A stretch of 64,000 bases of DNA from Peribacillus butanolivorans (GTDB taxonomy: Bacteria; Bacillota; Bacilli; Bacillales; DSM-1321), in NCBI RefSeq assembly GCF_001273755.1, contig NZ_LGYA01000001.1:990683-1054682 (forward strand), written 5' to 3'. The stretch's first letter is position 1; every line of letters starts with the position of its first letter. Positions 63,069 to 64,000 of this stretch are shown here, piece after piece. Both the position numbers and the translations under genes were made by a program. Under the pieces are notes generated by a model. The model was not told where the DNA came from. It did no database searches and was given only the letters and a program-made list of their open reading frames with translations.

Positions 63069-63116
63069 CCACTCAAGGTTTTTGACGTTCAAAACCCTTC
63101 TATATCAATGCTCTTC

Positions 63117-64000
63117 TTAAAACGCCCAATCCCCATTACGGAAGACAGGTTCCGAAGAGCCGTCCTGTTTGATTCCTTCAATGTTCATTTTATCAGAACC
63201 AACCATGAAATCTACATGTGCAAGGCTTTCGTTAAGTCCATTTTCTGCAAGCTCTTCTGGACTCATGGTTTTTCCGCCTTCAATACAGAAAGCATAAGAG
63301 CTTCCAATCGCTAAATGGTTAGACGCATTTTCATCAAATAAAGTATTGAAAAATAACACATTTGATTGAGAAATTGGAGAGTTGAAAGGAACAAGTGCTA
63401 CCTCTCCTAGATAGTGGGAGCCTTCATCGGTTTCAACTAATTGTTTTAGAATTTCTTCGCCTTCTTCAGCTTTTACTTCAATGATGCGGCCATCCTTAAA
63501 GGTCACAGAGAAGTTATCAATGATGTTTCCTCCGTAACTAAGCGGTTTGGTACTCGAAACCGTACCGTTTACACCCGTTTTTAATGGAACCGTAAACACT
63601 TCTTCAGTAGGCATGTTAGCCATGAATTCATGCCCCTTTTCGTTAATGCTTCCTGCTCCGACCCAAAGATGTTTGTCAGGTAACTCAATTGTTAAATCTG
63701 TTCCAGGAGCTGTGTAATGCAATTTTTGGTAATGTTTTTCATTTAAATAATTAACTTTTTCATGAAGCGTGTCGTCGTGCTTTTTCCATGCCTCTACAGG
63801 GTCCTTCACATCAACACGAACAGCTTTGAAAATGGCTTCCCACAGTTTATCAATGCGTTTTTCTTCTGCCTCTTCAGGGAACACTTTATCAGCCCAAGCC
63901 TTTGAAGGCACCGCGACTATCGACCAGCTCACTTTATCGGATTGCATATATTGACGCCACTTTTTCAGTGCAGTACCAGATGCCTTTTGGAAGTTTGCAA
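63117..64000 (-). CDS. ampS: M29-family aminopeptidase (AmpS/aminopeptidase T), N-terminus beyond the window
   Basis: The frame runs from the stop at 63117 to the window edge (about 294 codons). SDKVSWSIVAVPSKAWADKVFPE is typical; metal-site segments include Glu in INEKGHEFMANMPTEEVFTVPLKTGVNG-type motif near the middle, HYLGEVALVPFNSPISQS, NASNHLAIGSSYAFCIEGG and AHVDFMVGSD near the end, all conserved in M29 enzymes. About 115 N-terminal residues are missing compared with the 410-residue family norm. An internal ATG at 63947 is not the start because the frame and homology continue upstream. Confidence 0.92.
   Translation of the reverse strand, partial: ANFQKASGTALKKWRQYMQSDKVSWSIVAVPSKAWADKVFPEEAEEKRIDKLWEAIFKAVRVDVKDPVEAWKKHDDTLHEKVNYLNEKHYQKLHYTAPGTDLTIELPDKHLWVGAGSINEKGHEFMANMPTEEVFTVPLKTGVNGTVSSTKPLSYGGNIIDNFSVTFKDGRIIEVKAEEGEEILKQLVETDEGSHYLGEVALVPFNSPISQSNVLFFNTLFDENASNHLAIGSSYAFCIEGGKTMSPEELAENGLNESLAHVDFMVGSDKMNIEGIKQDGSSEPVFRNGDWAF

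Overview
The window is low-GC DNA from an aerobic endospore-forming member of the Bacillaceae. Evidence is the density of sporulation genes (spoVAC/AD/AE, a yjcZ-type gene, spoVIF, cotX- and cotW-like genes, cotH), the yjcD-yjcF-yjcG-yjcH gene order known from Bacillus subtilis, Bacillus-type ribosome binding sites with several TTG/GTG starts, and a CYP102A (P450 BM3) type fusion with its TetR repressor. A Peribacillus/Bacillus simplex-like host is my inference, not something the sequence proves. No CRISPR array, insertion sequence, rRNA or intact prophage was seen.

Layout. 1-8.9 kb: tail of a spoVA operon, small sporulation genes, then a minus-strand block with a UvrD-type helicase, CotX- and CotW-like coat proteins, an acetyltransferase, a 2H phosphoesterase and an esterase, plus a PgpA-like protein. 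9-10.1 kb: a solitary tRNA-Val with its own promoter and terminator, and a DJ-1/PfpI protein. 10.5-16 kb: a YhgE/Pip membrane protein and a nitrate/sulfonate/taurine-type ABC importer (ATPase-permease-lipoprotein). 16-20.2 kb: an NrnA-like phosphoesterase and an acyl-CoA operon (CaiB/BaiF CoA-transferase, acyl-CoA dehydrogenase, DUF3870) behind a promoter and a terminator-ended structured leader. 20.5-22.3 kb: an Arg/Ser/Cys-rich repeat protein divergent from the coat kinase gene cotH, the cotG-cotH arrangement. 22.5-31 kb: metabolic genes (methyltransferase, MBL hydrolase, 2-hydroxyacid dehydrogenase, Bcr/CflA transporter, SDR, Gfo/Idh/MocA, HesB-like, OYE-like).

32.1-38.5 kb: a tryptophan-catabolic (kynurenine) operon: type-B esterase, kynU, amino acid permease, kynA, kynB and a NadD-like nucleotidyltransferase. 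kynB carries an amber codon at codon 4 while the rest of the frame is intact. 38.7-42.8 kb: sulfate importer sbp-cysT-cysW-cysA with a terminator in its leader. 42.9-44.8 kb: an M-box magnesium riboswitch, with a duplicated segment between aptamer and terminator, controlling mgtE. 45-48.5 kb: a PH-like membrane protein, an M14 carboxypeptidase, a HAD phosphatase and decayed gene fragments (DUF1232-like and others). 48.9-52.9 kb: BM3R1-like repressor and CYP102A P450-reductase, with a palindromic operator before each gene. 53.4-58.3 kb: CwlO-type endopeptidase, a small membrane protein, a YxcD-like protein, an aldose epimerase-like protein and an APC antiporter. 58.8-64 kb: yezD, a class A beta-lactamase-like hydrolase lacking signal peptide and general-base Glu, a YdcF/SanA-like protein, a frameshifted small gene, a cold-shock protein, two unknown small genes, a tyrosine-recombinase remnant and a truncated M29 aminopeptidase at the edge.

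The most notable observations are the kynB nonsense codon in an otherwise complete kynurenine operon, the unclassified leader RNA before the acyl-CoA operon, the divergent CotG-like/CotH pair whose repeat region is open in two frames, the rearranged M-box expression platform, and the scatter of freshly broken small genes.
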